Shown in pieces: positions 36,684 through 46,771 of a DNA stretch of 64,000 nucleotides (within the stretch, counting starts at the first letter, position 1; each line of letters starts with the position of its first letter). This DNA comes from QHWT01 sp963755695. GTDB taxonomy: Bacteria; Acidobacteriota; Vicinamibacteria; Vicinamibacterales; 2-12-FULL-66-21. Under the pieces are notes generated by a model. That model worked only from the letters and a program-made list of their open reading frames with translations, ran no database searches and was not told where the DNA came from. A program made the translations under genes and the position numbers. Location: positions 285,069 to 349,068 of the forward strand of contig CAVWLB010000003.1 of NCBI GenBank assembly GCA_963755695.1, given 5' to 3'.

Positions 36684-37079
36684 TCACGGCGATTTCGGCA
36701 AGTAGACGATTCGGTTCATCCAATCCCAGGCGCGGCCTTCATCGAACCAGAACGCGGTCATCAGGCGCGCTTGCTCGCCGTAGTTGGTACTCCGAACGGT
36801 GCAGCGGAACAGGATAAGGCCGCCGTGATTTTCCCCCGCCCGCAGCACCTGGCCCGCGTGCCACGGTAGCGTTGCGCGGTCGAAGGCGACCAGCACCAAA
36901 CCGGCTTCGGCGCAGGACATCAATAAGGTGGAATCGTCCAGACCCAGCCAGGACCCGTCCTGCCACCGTGCGATGTGAACGATCGGAAAATCTCGGAGCA
37001 AACGGGTGCAGGCCGAGACGAATCGGTTCGACGTATTCTCGTCAGCGAGCAGCCGAGGCTGTGCTGGTCTCTTCGCCAC
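36684..37079 (-). CDS. PIN-like toxin, copy 2
   Basis: A 131-residue copy of the toxin at 26155-26550 with the same motifs (LLADENTSNRFVSACTRLLR, LGLDDSTLLMSCAEAGLVLV, HGGLILFRCTVRS) and the same start inside the antitoxin gene. The substitutions relative to copy 1 are mostly conservative, and the frame is open, so selection has kept both. Product presumed to be an RNase toxin. Confidence 0.77.
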   Translation of the reverse strand: MAKRPAQPRLLADENTSNRFVSACTRLLRDFPIVHIARWQDGSWLGLDDSTLLMSCAEAGLVLVAFDRATLPWHAGQVLRAGENHGGLILFRCTVRSTNYGEQARLMTAFWFDEGRAWDWMNRIVYLPKSP

Positions 37080-37419
37080 GCGCGGTGCGGATTTCGTCGG
37101 GGAAAGCCTTGGCGTATGTTAGCGCTCGCTTGACGAGTACGCGCGGCCACCGGAAGTGACCCGCCGTCTTCTCTACCGTTTTGGTTTCCTCGTGCACCGC
37201 GAGGACTTCCCACACAGCGACGCGATGGCCGGTCAGGTACGCCTCGCGCCCTGAAAGTGAGTTGCGAAACGAGATTCCAGGGAACTCCGTCTCGAGGCTT
37301 TTTTCGATCACGTATCTCGCGACGAGATCGCTCTTTGAGGTCCGGGCCGCACGTGCCTGTTTGGTTACCAGTCGCTCATACCGCGCAGGCACGCGGCCGG
37401 ACACGTATGCGGTGCTCAT
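37042..37419 (-). CDS. Antitoxin, copy 2
   Basis: A 125-residue antitoxin starting MSTAYVSGRVPARYERLVTK, close to copy 1 throughout. The N-terminal basic helix and DUF433-like C-terminal half are conserved. The start at ATG 37419 follows GTGAGGC. It overlaps its toxin by 38 bp. Confidence 0.77.
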   Translation of the reverse strand: MSTAYVSGRVPARYERLVTKQARAARTSKSDLVARYVIEKSLETEFPGISFRNSLSGREAYLTGHRVAVWEVLAVHEETKTVEKTAGHFRWPRVLVKRALTYAKAFPDEIRTARGEETSTASAAR

Positions 37420-37431
37420 GCCTCACAATTT

Positions 37432-37448
37432 TGTGCACAATGTGCACA
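37432..37448. promoter_or_regulatory. Twin TGTGCACA operator of toxin-antitoxin copy 2
   Basis: TGTGCACA-A-TGTGCACA, identical to the site at copy 1, again just downstream of TTGACT (minus strand) and 12 bp upstream of the antitoxin start. Confidence 0.7.
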
Positions 37449-37737
37449 AAAAGTCAACTCTGTGAATATGATCCGCTCTCTAGAGGCGGTTGCGTCCACC
37501 GGCGCGGCGACAAACGTCAGTCCTGATTCCTGCGCTCGCGCACATGACTTGACCGACATGGCGATCTCCGCCTGAAACATGCTCTCGAGGTCCACTGCGC
37601 CTCGTCTGACGGCAGCGCGCAATTCCTGTTCCAGCCGCGTGGCCTCAGGACGTCTCGCAACGCAACCAGTTAGCGTCAGCGGCGAGTTCGCTCGAAGTCG
37701 TGCGGGGCGTTTGTCGCTCCGGGTTGATCGCGCGCCA

Positions 37738-38469
37738 TCACTGAAACACGAACCGTTCCAAGAGAATATGCGTGGCATTGACGACGACGTGACACGCGAT
37801 CGCGTATGGGAGACCCCAGCGCCAGAACACCCAACCGAGCACGACGCCGGCCAGCGTGTACTTGGCCATGAGCGCGGCCCGATAGTAATTCGCCAGCGCC
37901 GGCTCGAGCGGCAGTGGACGGAACAGATGCAGCGACGCGAAGAAGAGCGCGGAGGCGATGAGCGCGACCGCGAATGCGAGGGTCGCGCGGCCGGTCAGCC
38001 GGAGCACCACCCACGCGATCGCGCTCATGAGCAACAGGCGGACGGTGACCTCCTCCAGCAGCGGCGAGGCCACGAGGGCATCGAGCGCGGTGATCCGGGC
38101 GAAGCGCTCTACCAGCAATGCCCGCAGCATCGGGTCCACATGCGCGATCGCCCCATTCGCGGCGAGATTGAAGAGGCCCAGGCTCGTTCCAGCGGCCAGC
38201 GTCAAGAGTGCAACGCGTCCTCGATGCGAGCCTGAGGCCAACATGCGCGCGCGCGATCCGGCCGCAAACCCGACCATGACGACGACCGCGCCTGCCACCG
38301 CAGCACCGGCAAAGGAGCCGGCGTCCTGAATCCCGCCTCCCGCCGCCACGCCCACTGTGTAGGCGAGCCATGCACCGCCGAGCGCGCGGGCCGCGTCCGT
38401 GCGCGGACGATCGACGACGATCGCGTCAAGCGGATGATGCGGAGTGGCGGCCGTGACCGTCGGGCGCAT
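37738..38469 (-). CDS. CPBP-family intramembrane metalloprotease
   Basis: About 243 residues with several membrane helices and the CAAX-protease/bacteriocin-processing motifs: EEVTVR (EExxxR) in SPLLEEVTVRLLLMSAIAW, FASLH (FxxxH) and HVVVN (HxxxN) in the last helix. These residues bind the catalytic zinc or metal. Bacterial members process prenylated or bacteriocin-like peptides; here the substrate is unknown. ATG 38469 is chosen because GGAAAGGA lies upstream; GTG 38490 would add 7 residues. Confidence 0.85.
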   Translation of the reverse strand: MRPTVTAATPHHPLDAIVVDRPRTDAARALGGAWLAYTVGVAAGGGIQDAGSFAGAAVAGAVVVMVGFAAGSRARMLASGSHRGRVALLTLAAGTSLGLFNLAANGAIAHVDPMLRALLVERFARITALDALVASPLLEEVTVRLLLMSAIAWVVLRLTGRATLAFAVALIASALFFASLHLFRPLPLEPALANYYRAALMAKYTLAGVVLGWVFWRWGLPYAIACHVVVNATHILLERFVFQ

Positions 38470-38739
38470 ACGGGTCCTTTCCGCGCGCACTTACTCGTTC
38501 GTCTCGACACCCATATGCTGCAGACCGTCCTCTGAGTCGTCAGCGAACAGCATCGCCTGCCTCGTTGCCGCGGATCCGGACCTCGTGGCGCCCAGAGAAC
38601 TCGGCCCTCGCGCGATCTCGCACCCGTCGAACCCCGCGGCATGCGACGCCGACGATCATCGGGCTGTCGATGATGGGCCGGATGAACATGCGGTACTCCG
38701 ATTCAGCAGTGCGCGCACCGCCGCGTTTGCCGCCGCATC

Positions 38740-39108
38740 TTAGCGCGTTACGAGGCTGAGCAGGCACGCCATAGCCAGGCATCCCCCGAACGCAGCAGCG
38801 ACCACGAGGATTCCCGGACCGAGCCTCGTCCCGAGTAACAGCGCCACGATCACCGCGAGCGTTGTCGCGCAGGCGAACACCGCTGCGGATGCTGCGACAG
38901 CTGCGTTCGGCCTGCAGACGCGTGCTCGTGCGAGCGCCATCACCGCGGCCGCGCCACAAAACGCCGCGAGCGCAACCCACACATACCGAAAGTCGTTACC
39001 GGTCGTTACGGCGCGAATCGCAGCGAACACGAATGGAGCAGCCGCAAACAGAATGGAAACAGCCTGAACATATCGATTGAGCGCTACTGGTGTCGTCGCC
39101 GCTTTCAT
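38740..39108 (-). CDS. Small four-helix membrane protein
   Basis: About 122 residues, four predicted membrane helices (VSILFAAAPFVFAAIRAV, YVWVALAAFCGAAAVMALA, AAVFACATTLAVIVALLLG, GILVVAAAFGGCLAMACLL). No family recognised. GGAGGA precedes the start. Isolated between a protease gene and an FmdB-like gene. Open frame with consistent hydrophobic pattern supports a real gene. Confidence 0.6.
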   Translation of the reverse strand: MKAATTPVALNRYVQAVSILFAAAPFVFAAIRAVTTGNDFRYVWVALAAFCGAAAVMALARARVCRPNAAVAASAAVFACATTLAVIVALLLGTRLGPGILVVAAAFGGCLAMACLLSLVTR

Positions 39109-39411
39109 CACTGCGTCCTCCAGAGCCTGTGTATTTCACCTCCGGGATCAGCGTCTAATGGCTGGATCCTACCGCCGACCGGACGTTGGACGCCCCACGA
39201 AGAGGTGCCCATGCAAACTCAGGACGCACGTGATTCACTGAACGCGGCTGGTCTCCGAGCTTGCCATGGGTGTAGCATCCGCGTGGCTCGGGAAAGCTCC
39301 CTCCCGGCCCCATTGCCGCCTACGCGAGCGAAAAGGAGCCTCCGCCCGCCAACGAACGCGGTCCTGCATGTGACGTGCTGACTGATCCGACGTGCGCGCA
39401 GGAGGCGGACC
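39109..39411. other. Intergenic, no gene seen
   Basis: Contains the ribosome site (GGAGG) of the FmdB-like gene at its right end; otherwise nothing recognisable. Confidence 0.4.
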
Positions 39412-39573
39412 ATGCCAGTCTATGAGTTCGCTTGCCGCGATTGTCAGAAGACGTTCCAGATCGTCCGACCGATGTCGGAATCGTCAGCCAACGTTACGTG
39501 CAGTCACTGCGGGAGCACGAAGGTCGAGCGGATCTGGAGCACCGTGCATACGGTCACGTCGAAGAAAAGCTGA
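39412..39573 (+). CDS. FmdB-type zinc ribbon protein
   Basis: A 53-residue protein starting MPVYEFACRDCQKTFQIVR with a second cysteine pair in VTCSHCGSTKVERIW: two CxxC knuckles forming a zinc ribbon of the FmdB/CxxC_CXXC_SSSS putative regulatory family. A GGAGG ribosome site lies 6 bp upstream of ATG 39412. It converges on the permease gene, 60 bp away. Role unknown; possibly transcriptional. Confidence 0.85.
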   Translation: MPVYEFACRDCQKTFQIVRPMSESSANVTCSHCGSTKVERIWSTVHTVTSKKS

Positions 39574-39633
39574 CGCCCGCCTGGCAGCGCACGGTTGATT
39601 TCTTCAACAAAGAGCTCCGGGAGGACGCGCGCG

Positions 39634-42047
39634 TTACTCTCCTCGAAGCGCCACGATCGGATCGACCCGGGTAGCTCTGAGCGCAGGCAGGTAGCTGGCG
39701 ACCACGGCAACCAATACGAGAAACGCAGCGACCGACCCGAAGCTGAGTGGATCGAACGGGCTCACGTTGTAGAGCAGACTCTTGGCGAACGGCGTTCCAG
39801 TCGCCGCGAGCGCGAGTCCGATCACGACGCCGATGGTCGCCAGCGCGAGACCCTGCCCTACGATCAGCTTCAGCACATCGCGACGACTGGCGCCGAGCGC
39901 CACGCGAACGCCGATCTCCTGCGCCCGCTGCGTGACGGAATACGAAAGCACGCCGTACACGCCGACCGACGCCAGCAGCAGGCCGACCACTCCAATCGTT
40001 CCGAAGATCCATCCGTAGAGACCAAACTCCCAGTACTCTGCCTTGCGGACCTCGTTGATCGTCCGAATCCAGTAGACCGCCAGATTCGGATCCGAGGCGC
40101 GTATCTGTCCGCGCGCCGCCGAGGTAATCGTCGTGGGATCGCCGTGGACGCGAATGGTCAGCCCGGTACTCAGGGTCTCCTGGAATGGATAGGGGACGAA
40201 TGCGGACGCGGTTGGCTCGCTGTTGCTCGGATCGACGCCGAACAAGAGCAGGTTCGGGGCCACGCCGATGACGGTGAACCACACACCCGACACCTCACCA
40301 TTCTTCATCTTGAACCGGTGGTCGATTGGATCTCCATCCGGCCAGTACCGTTTCGCCATCGTCTGGTTGATGACGGCAACCGGCGTGCGCGACCACCCCT
40401 CAGCGTCAGTGAAGTCGCGGCCACGCACCATATGTATACCCAACGTTTGATGAAAGTGTGGCGTGACGCCGGTGAACGCGATGCGCGCCCTCTCCTCTTT
40501 GCCAACCGTCCGCCCTTCAATCTCGACCTCGCCGCCTCCTCCGCCGCCGGAGATCGGGATCAGGTTGGATGAAAACGCGGCTTCGACGCCGGGCAAAGCC
40601 TCGACACGGCGGATGATGTCTTCGACGCGGCGCGCTTTGGCTCCGGCAGCGCTGTAGGGTTCTCCCGTCATGTAGTACCGCATGCTCATGAGAGGGTTGG
40701 TGTCGAAGCCCGAGCTGAACGTATCCAGGTTCAGGAACGTGCGAATGAATAGCAGCGCGCCGACGAGCGCGACGAGCGCGAGCGACACCTGCACGACGAC
40801 GAGCGAGCTCCGCAGCAGGGACCGCGACGCGCTGTTGCCCCGGCCTCCCTCCTTCAATCCGTCCTGTAGCTGGCCGCCGGATACCTGGAGCGCCGGGAAC
40901 AAGCCAAACAGCAGCGCGGTCGAGACTGCCAGACCGATGGCGTAGAGAAGCGTCCGTGAATCGACCCGCCACTGCACGTAGTACGGCACCTGGTCAGTCG
41001 GTATCGCAGCCGCGATCAAGCGCGTCCCGACTTCCGCAAGCAGAATGCCGAGCGGCACGCTGGCCAGCCCGAGCACGACACTCTCCGTCAGCAGCTGCCG
41101 GATGATGCGGCCGCGGCCCGCACCGATCGCTGCGCGAACAGCGAGCTCGCGACGTCGTGTTGCCGCTCGCACCAGCAACAGATTCGCGACGTTCGAGCAT
41201 GCGATAAACAGCACCAGCATCACGCCGGCCATCATCAGGTACAGCACGAGCGTCACCTCGCTCGGGATGAACGCTTGACGCAAAGTGCGAACGTGCGGCG
41301 TCCAACCGGTGTTGGTTGTCGGGTATCCTTTTCCAATCGGCTTGCGATGCCGATGAGATCTTCCGTCGCATGTGCCTGGGTCACACCGGCTTGCAGGCGA
41401 CCGAAGGCAAACAGATCGCGCTCATCACGGGCCTGGGTCGAAGCAAGAGGCGCGAGCGGAATCCACAGTCGCTGGTTCTCTGGAAATTCGAATCGCGGCG
41501 GCATGACACCGACGATCGTGTACGGCTTACGGTCGATCTGGATGCTGCGCCCGAGGACGCCGGAATCGGATCGATACCGGATCGTCCAGAGGTGGTAGCT
41601 CAAGATGACGACGCCGGCGGCGTTCGGCTGATCGTCCGCGGCGGTAAAGCCGCGACCGATGAGAGGAGAAACGCCAAGAAGCGGAAAGAGGTCCCAGGAA
41701 ATGGCAGCGCCGAGATGACGCTCCGGTTCGGCCACCCCGTCAGAGACTGTAAAGGGTCTGCCCAGGGTCGCGCTGATCGTGCTGAACGTGGAAGTGGCGT
41801 CTTTCCAATCGCGCAGGTCCTGAAACGACAGCCCCGACCGGTCGTCCGCCTTGCGGTTCTGTTCGCCGAGCACCAGGATACGGTCGGGATCGGGATACGG
41901 GTACGGCTGCAGAAGCACGCCGTCCACGATGCTGAAGATTGTCGTATTCAGTCCGATGCCGAATCCGAGACAGAGGATGGCCACCGTGGTAAACCCCCTG
42001 CTTTTCCACAAACTGCGGCCGGCGTAACGGATATCCTGCATCAGCAT
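39634..42047 (-). CDS. MacB/FtsX-type ABC permease (ADOP-like), one missing base
   Basis: About 804 residues in the acidobacterial duplicated-permease layout: N-terminal helix (GFTTVAILCLGFGIGLNTTI), MacB periplasmic core domain, FtsX unit (VLYLMMAGVMLVLFIACSNV), second periplasmic core and second FtsX unit (IGVVGLLLASVGVYGVLSYS), ending PALRATRVDPIVALRGE. The frame breaks near 41327; one added T restores the family sequence YPTTNTGWTPHVRTLRQ. No ATPase gene is adjacent, as is common for this group. Likely exports an unknown substrate or signals across the membrane. Starts near ATG 42047. Confidence 0.9.
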
Positions 42048-42215
42048 GGGTCATTAGACGAGTGCAGCTGCGTGTTTGTGTCAGATGAGCAAGATCAAGA
42101 TGTTGTCGGTGCTGAGTCATCCCGGAGTCTGGTTTACCGGACCCACGGCCAGTGGTCCGGTCGTCGCCGCCGATGGCTCTCCTAGCAGCCATCGAGAAAG
42201 CGGCGGCGAGTAACT

Positions 42216-42734
42216 GTGGACCTCCGAGAAACCTATGGCACACTGCGACTGCCGGATCGACCGCTGCTCCTGGGATTCGTCCTCGGGCTGGTTTTCGGGG
42301 TCGTAGACTTACTATTCACCTGGGTGGCGCCGTTGTCAGACGACAGCATCCCAGCTTTGCTCAGGTTCTACGGGCCGATGTTCTTTTCATGGGCGTTTGT
42401 GTCGTTTCGCTCAGTACGGCACAGCGGGCGCCTGTCGAAAGGTGTTACCACCGGCTTCGTCGTAGCGTTCGGAACGTTTTGCGTCTTCTACGTCCTTAAT
42501 CTGTTACGGGTGAACCTGTTTCTCGCCGAACTGACTGGGCGGACCGACTGGCAAAACGTGATGCAGCGCTTTCGAGCCAGCGAATTCGACAGCCTGCGTG
42601 TGTTCGTCAACCTGGAGTATCTCAAAGGGGCGCCTTTCAAAATTGGCGTGGCGTCCGTCATCGGGGCGGTAATGGGACTCGTTGGCGGAACCGTCGGCCG
42701 TTTGAAGTCGGCCCATTTTCCGGCCAGGGTGTGA
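42216..42734 (+). CDS. Integral membrane protein of unknown function
   Basis: A 172-residue protein with GTG start 42216 and four likely membrane helices (LLLGFVLGLVFGVVDLLFTW, LLRFYGPMFFSWAFVSFRSV, GFVVAFGTFCVFYVLNLLRV, FKIGVASVIGAVMGLVGGTV). A soluble loop contains TGRTDWQNVMQRFRASEFDS. No family recognised with confidence. It diverges from the permease gene. Confidence 0.65.
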   Translation: MDLRETYGTLRLPDRPLLLGFVLGLVFGVVDLLFTWVAPLSDDSIPALLRFYGPMFFSWAFVSFRSVRHSGRLSKGVTTGFVVAFGTFCVFYVLNLLRVNLFLAELTGRTDWQNVMQRFRASEFDSLRVFVNLEYLKGAPFKIGVASVIGAVMGLVGGTVGRLKSAHFPARV

Positions 42735-43096
42735 CACCGCTTTCACCATATACGGACTGCTAGCGATCTCAGTCCTGCGCACCGTATCAAGTCGATCTAG
42801 GATTTCCTCACCCGTTTCACGCCGGCCTGCATGGGAGACGTCTCGATGTCCGCGCACTATGAATTGCTCGCACAACGACTTGGCCGCGGCCTGATTGGTG
42901 TGCTTCTTGGCGTCGCCCCTATCTCGGGACAGGAAACGTCACCGACTGTTCCCCCGGCCGGTCCTGTGGACACGTCGGATCACCGCCTCGCACTGGTGAC
43001 GGTTGGTGGTGAATCAGACCAACCGGAGCGCGACGGATACGACCTGTCATCACGCGTTGCGCATACTCAACCAGATGCCGGCGTGGCGGACGCGGA
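42735..43096. other. 362 bp, possible gene start but no intact gene
   Basis: A plus-strand frame from ATG 42846 begins MSAHYELLAQRLGRGLIGVL with a signal-like segment but soon runs antisense into the TPR gene. It may be a truncated relic; I do not call it a gene. Confidence 0.35.
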
Positions 43097-44778
43097 CTAT
43101 CGGGCGAGGGACTGCAAGAACCGCCGCGCCGACTGGAGCTCGGGGCGATCGGGATCGGCGCCCTTCCACATTTCAATCAGCCGCGTGTATTGGGCCTTGG
43201 CCGTGGCTGTATCTCCCATCGCCTCGGCAGCCTGCGCGATGCCGGCGATCGCCTTGGGCCGGCCGGGCGTGCGCCGCAGCGTCTCCTCGAAGTGCTTGCG
43301 CGCCTCCGCCGGCCTGCCCATGTCCATCAGCATCGATCCATAGAGCTCGTGCGCGGGAATGATCGGATACGGCGGCTGCGACAGGCTGTCGATGGAATCT
43401 TCGATCGCCACGGCGGCGTCCATCTCCGTCACCGCACCCGCCGCGTCGCCGGCCGCCTGCGCGGCGCACGCCGCCGCTTCTCTCGCCTGCATGGTCAGAA
43501 TCTGCTGCACGAACGGATGCTGGCCGGGCACGCGCGCTCGCTCCATCATCTCCGCCGCTTTGGTCTTCGCCGTCGCGGCGTCCTTCCGCCTGCGCCGCGG
43601 CCATCGCCTCGAGATGCAGCTTCATCACCACGAAATCGCTCGATGGCGCGATGAGCGGCAGCGTCGGCACGTCGCTCCACGATTCCGATTCGACGATGAA
43701 GCGGGCGAGGGTGTCGAAGTAGCCGTAGAGCACGCGATCGGGCAGCGCGAAGATCGTCCGGCCACGCACGTGGCGGGCCTGAAGGTCCTGCGAATCGGGA
43801 GCCGTCTTGCGGTTCGCGGTCGCCGCGTACTGTGCCGCGAACAGATCGACGGCCTTCTTCGCATCCTTGTAGCGGCCGAGCTGAAGGTAGTTGTAGGAGA
43901 GGTAGTTGAGTGAATGGAAGTCGCGCAGCTCTCCCGGCTCTCCCGCCTCCTTCACATCGTCGTTTGAAATCTGCCACGCGTTCTCGTTGGTCGTCGCCGC
44001 TTCGTCCCAATATCCCAGGCGCGTGAAGATGTGCGAGGGCATGTGATAGGCGTGCGGCACCGCGGCGGCCGTCTTGGCGTAGGCACGCGCCGCAGCCAGA
44101 CCCGCTTCGGCATGAACGGGATCGTCGTAGGCGTGAATGAGGTAGTGCAGCACTCCCGGATGCTGCGTGTCGTGCGCGTAGACCGATTCGAAGAGGGCGA
44201 CCGCCCGGCCCTGCATCTCGAATCCCTTCGTCCCTTCGCTGATGGTGCCGAGGATCGACAGGCCATAGAACAACGTGGTCTCATCGTCCGGATACTTCGC
44301 GTGCGTGGCGGCCATCTGCTCGCGGTAGGCCTCGTCACGTGACTGCTTCGTCCCCGCGCCGGCATCCTTGTAGAGCGCGGCGACGGCCAGCGAGGTACAT
44401 GTGCTCGCGATCGTTCTGCGACCTGGCCTTGAGCCCCTTCTGCACGTACGCCCACGCCGCCGCTTCGTCCTCCGGCGACGGCGCATCCCAGAACGGGTGG
44501 TTGTAGGTCATGGCCGCGCCCCAGTAGGCCATGGCACATTCGGGATCCGCTTTCTGGATCTCCTGAAACTGCGTGAGGGCCCGCGCGTACCAGAAGTTAT
44601 GGAGCAGAGCCAGGGCGCGATCGAACGCTGGCTTGCACGGCTGGAGCGCAGGACGTCTCCATGTGTGCCGTGCCGACACCTTCGGAGCCGTGGCCGTGCT
44701 GGGCGAGTAGCCCGTAACGGTGAGCGATGCCGCCAGCGCCGCGTAGATGCACCGAGCGACGTGGCGGCGCGCCGTCAT
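43097..44778 (-). CDS. Secreted TPR protein, two extra bases
   Basis: About 560 residues with a signal sequence (VARCIYAALAASLTVTG) and several TPR-like repeats (PAFDRALALLHNFWYARALT, ECAMAYWGAAMTYNHPFWDA, PAEARKHFEETLRRTPGRPK). The conserved histidine-rich middle (YHMPSHIFTRLGYWDEAATT) is typical of a widespread family of uncharacterised secreted TPR proteins. An extra T near 44388 and extra G near 43591 split it into three frames; removing them gives AAVAALYKDAG and AATAKTKAAEMMERA. Its start overlaps the cytochrome stop by 4 bp (ATGA), so it belongs to the sulfite-dehydrogenase-like operon. Confidence 0.82.
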
Positions 44779-45168
44779 CGTCCTGCGCTCCGTGGACCGA
44801 AGTGCTCGGCGAGATACGCGACGAGCGCGGTCTGATCCTCGTCCTGGATGGGTGTGCCCCACGTCCGCATCTGCGTCACCGTTCGTCCCCAGGCCGCGGC
44901 GTCCTTCCGCTGCTGCGCGATCAGCGCGGCGCCGTGGCACAGCAGGCATCGCTCGGTGACCAGCGCCTTGCCCGGGACCGTCGGGCAGCGCGGCGATCTC
45001 GGCGGCTTCCGCGGAGCCGACGACCGCCTTCAAGGCCGGATCGGGATCGACCTTCCCGCCGACGCTGGCGGTTCGACAGCCTGCGGAGAGCGCCGCGGCG
45101 AGAAGCGCCGATGCGATCACGATCGGGGCGACGACGCGGCGCATCCGCGCTGGAGCGTCAGCGCGCAT
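44775..45168 (-). CDS. Small c-type cytochrome, SorB-like, one extra base
   Basis: About 130 residues. The N-terminus (VVAPIVIASALLAAALSAGC) is a likely lipoprotein signal. After an extra C near 44973 the frame continues KALVTERCLLCHGAALIAQQ with one haem c site (CLLCH) and the sixth ligand Met in VTQMRTWGTPIQ. It overlaps the molybdenum-enzyme gene by 11 bp upstream and the TPR gene downstream. By position and size it is the electron acceptor of the molybdenum enzyme, as SorB is for SorA. Confidence 0.8.
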
Positions 45169-46305
45169 TGAAGCGCACCTCGTGGATCGAGTTGTTTCCA
45201 TAGCCGCCCGGGTTCGGAGCGGCGTGCTCGGGCTGCGTGTGCCCGGCCGTGTCGGTCGCGCGAGCGCGCACGCGCTGCTCGCCGGCCGATCGGATGGCCA
45301 CGTCGGCTTCCCACAGGCGCCACGTGCCTGGCCGCGGCTCGCTCGTGAAGCGTGCCTGCTGCCAGGTCCGACCGCCGTCGCTCGAGATCTCGACCTGCGC
45401 GACCGTCCCCGTGCCCGTCCAGGCGACGCCGGTCACGCGCGTGGTCCCGACGTTCACCCGCTCGCCGTCGAGCGGCGCGGTGATGAGCGACTTCACGCGC
45501 ATCAGATCCACGGGGCTTCCGTCCGCGTATCGGTAGCCGCGCGCCATGAAGTGATTGTCCGACTCGGTGGCGCGGGCGTGCACATGCGTGAGCCACTTCG
45601 TCGACGCCATGCCGTACCATCGCGGCACGACGAGGCGCAGCGGGCCGCCATGCAGGAGCGGCAGCGGCTGGCCGTTCATCTCGTAGGCCACCAACGCCTC
45701 GCCGAGCGCGGTCTCGCGCGGAATGCTGCGGAGGAACGTGGGGGTCGCGGGCAGCGGACTGCGATCGGCCGCCTCCATCCAGAAGTGCAGCGCCGAAGCC
45801 TGGACGCCGGCGCGTTCGAGCAAAGCGGCGAGCGGCACGCCGGTCCATGTCGCGGTGCTCACCGCGCCGAGGCCCCACTGCACGCCGGACGTCGCTGGCA
45901 GCTCGAGACGGCCGCGGCCGTTGCCGGCGCACTCGATCGTCGCGCTGCGATGCTCGGCGCGCATGCGGCGAATGTCCTCGAGACGGAGCGTGACGGGGCG
46001 CGCCACCTCGCCGTCGATCGTCAGCGTCCACGGCGTGGAGACGTCCGCCGGCAGCGCAAGATGGCTTCGGACGAAGAACAGATCGTTTCTCGTCTCGAAC
46101 GTCCTCAGCGCTTCGATCGGCGACTCCGCGTCGAGCGGCCGAGCGTTGCGGATGACCAGCCGCGATGCGCCCGCGGCCGGCCCGGCCGCCCGACTGTCCC
46201 GAGGCAGCCACGAGTTCAGCGGCACGCATGCGGTCGCACCAGCGTTCCGGCGGCAGCCAGAGCGAGCGTGAGCGCCTCGCGACGGCTGATGAATCGATCG
46301 TGCAT
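45158..46305 (-). CDS. Sulfite oxidase-type molybdenum enzyme with Tat signal, one frame break
   Basis: About 380 residues. The signal SRREALTLALAAAGTLV has the twin-arginine motif for folded export. After a one-base break near 46230 the main frame shows the molybdopterin domain (ATIECAGNGRGRLELP with the Mo-ligand Cys, VQWGLGAVSTATWTGVPL, GGPLRLVVPRWYGMASTKWL) and the Mo-co dimerisation domain (VEISSDGGRTWQQARF). It probably oxidises sulfite or a related sulfur/organic compound in the periplasm, passing electrons to the overlapping cytochrome. Starts ATG 46305. Confidence 0.87.
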
Positions 46306-46771
46306 GGCACGTCAGATTAGCAGAAGGATTGACAATCGGATCGCCACTGGCGCGGTCAGCATCGTGGAATCCATGCGAGGCCGGTCAAATCCTGACGGTC
46401 AACGGATTTTCTGTTTCATAACGAAGGCTGGGATCGGAAACTCCGTGAGACGAGCGATGTCGCCGGCCCGGCATTCCAGCGATAGGCATGTGCCACTTCT
46501 TCCTGCAAATCAAGAAGCGGAAGCACAGCCTTCCGCCGGGAGTGGCGACGCGGTGGTGAATCCACTGATTTCCGAAACGTGGCACTAATTTCCCTGTTCG
46601 GTTTTTTCACACCACCAACGGGCCATTTCGCAGAGCTGCGTGGCCTGCTAGCGTGTTGTCGTTCCCTCAGTTAACAAACATCTTCGGCGCGAACGGCTCG
46701 ACCAACTCTCCGTGGAGCCTTATAGCCACAGACGCACGATCGGTCGTTTTCAATTCAGAAGGACTATTCAT
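46306..46771. mobile_element. 466 bp with possible IS21-type end remnant
   Basis: CACTGATTTCC (46563) and CACTAATTTCC (46583) repeat with a 20-bp period next to a purine-rich coding-like stretch (46480-46555). Short repeated transposase sites at the ends are typical of IS21-family elements; this looks like a terminal relic. No gene. The azurin-like gene promoter lies at the right end. Confidence 0.35.

Larger units (their letters stand above)
36563..37457 (-). repeat. Repeated toxin-antitoxin module, copy 2
   Basis: Direct repeat of 26003-26930, with the same gene order, the same 38-bp overlap and the same twin operator. Scattered substitutions show the duplication is not recent, or that the two copies arrived separately. 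Confidence 0.75.

Noticed and set aside
45182..46588. 468-residue open frame on the plus strand
   Set aside because: Antisense of the molybdenum enzyme gene, no recognisable protein features.
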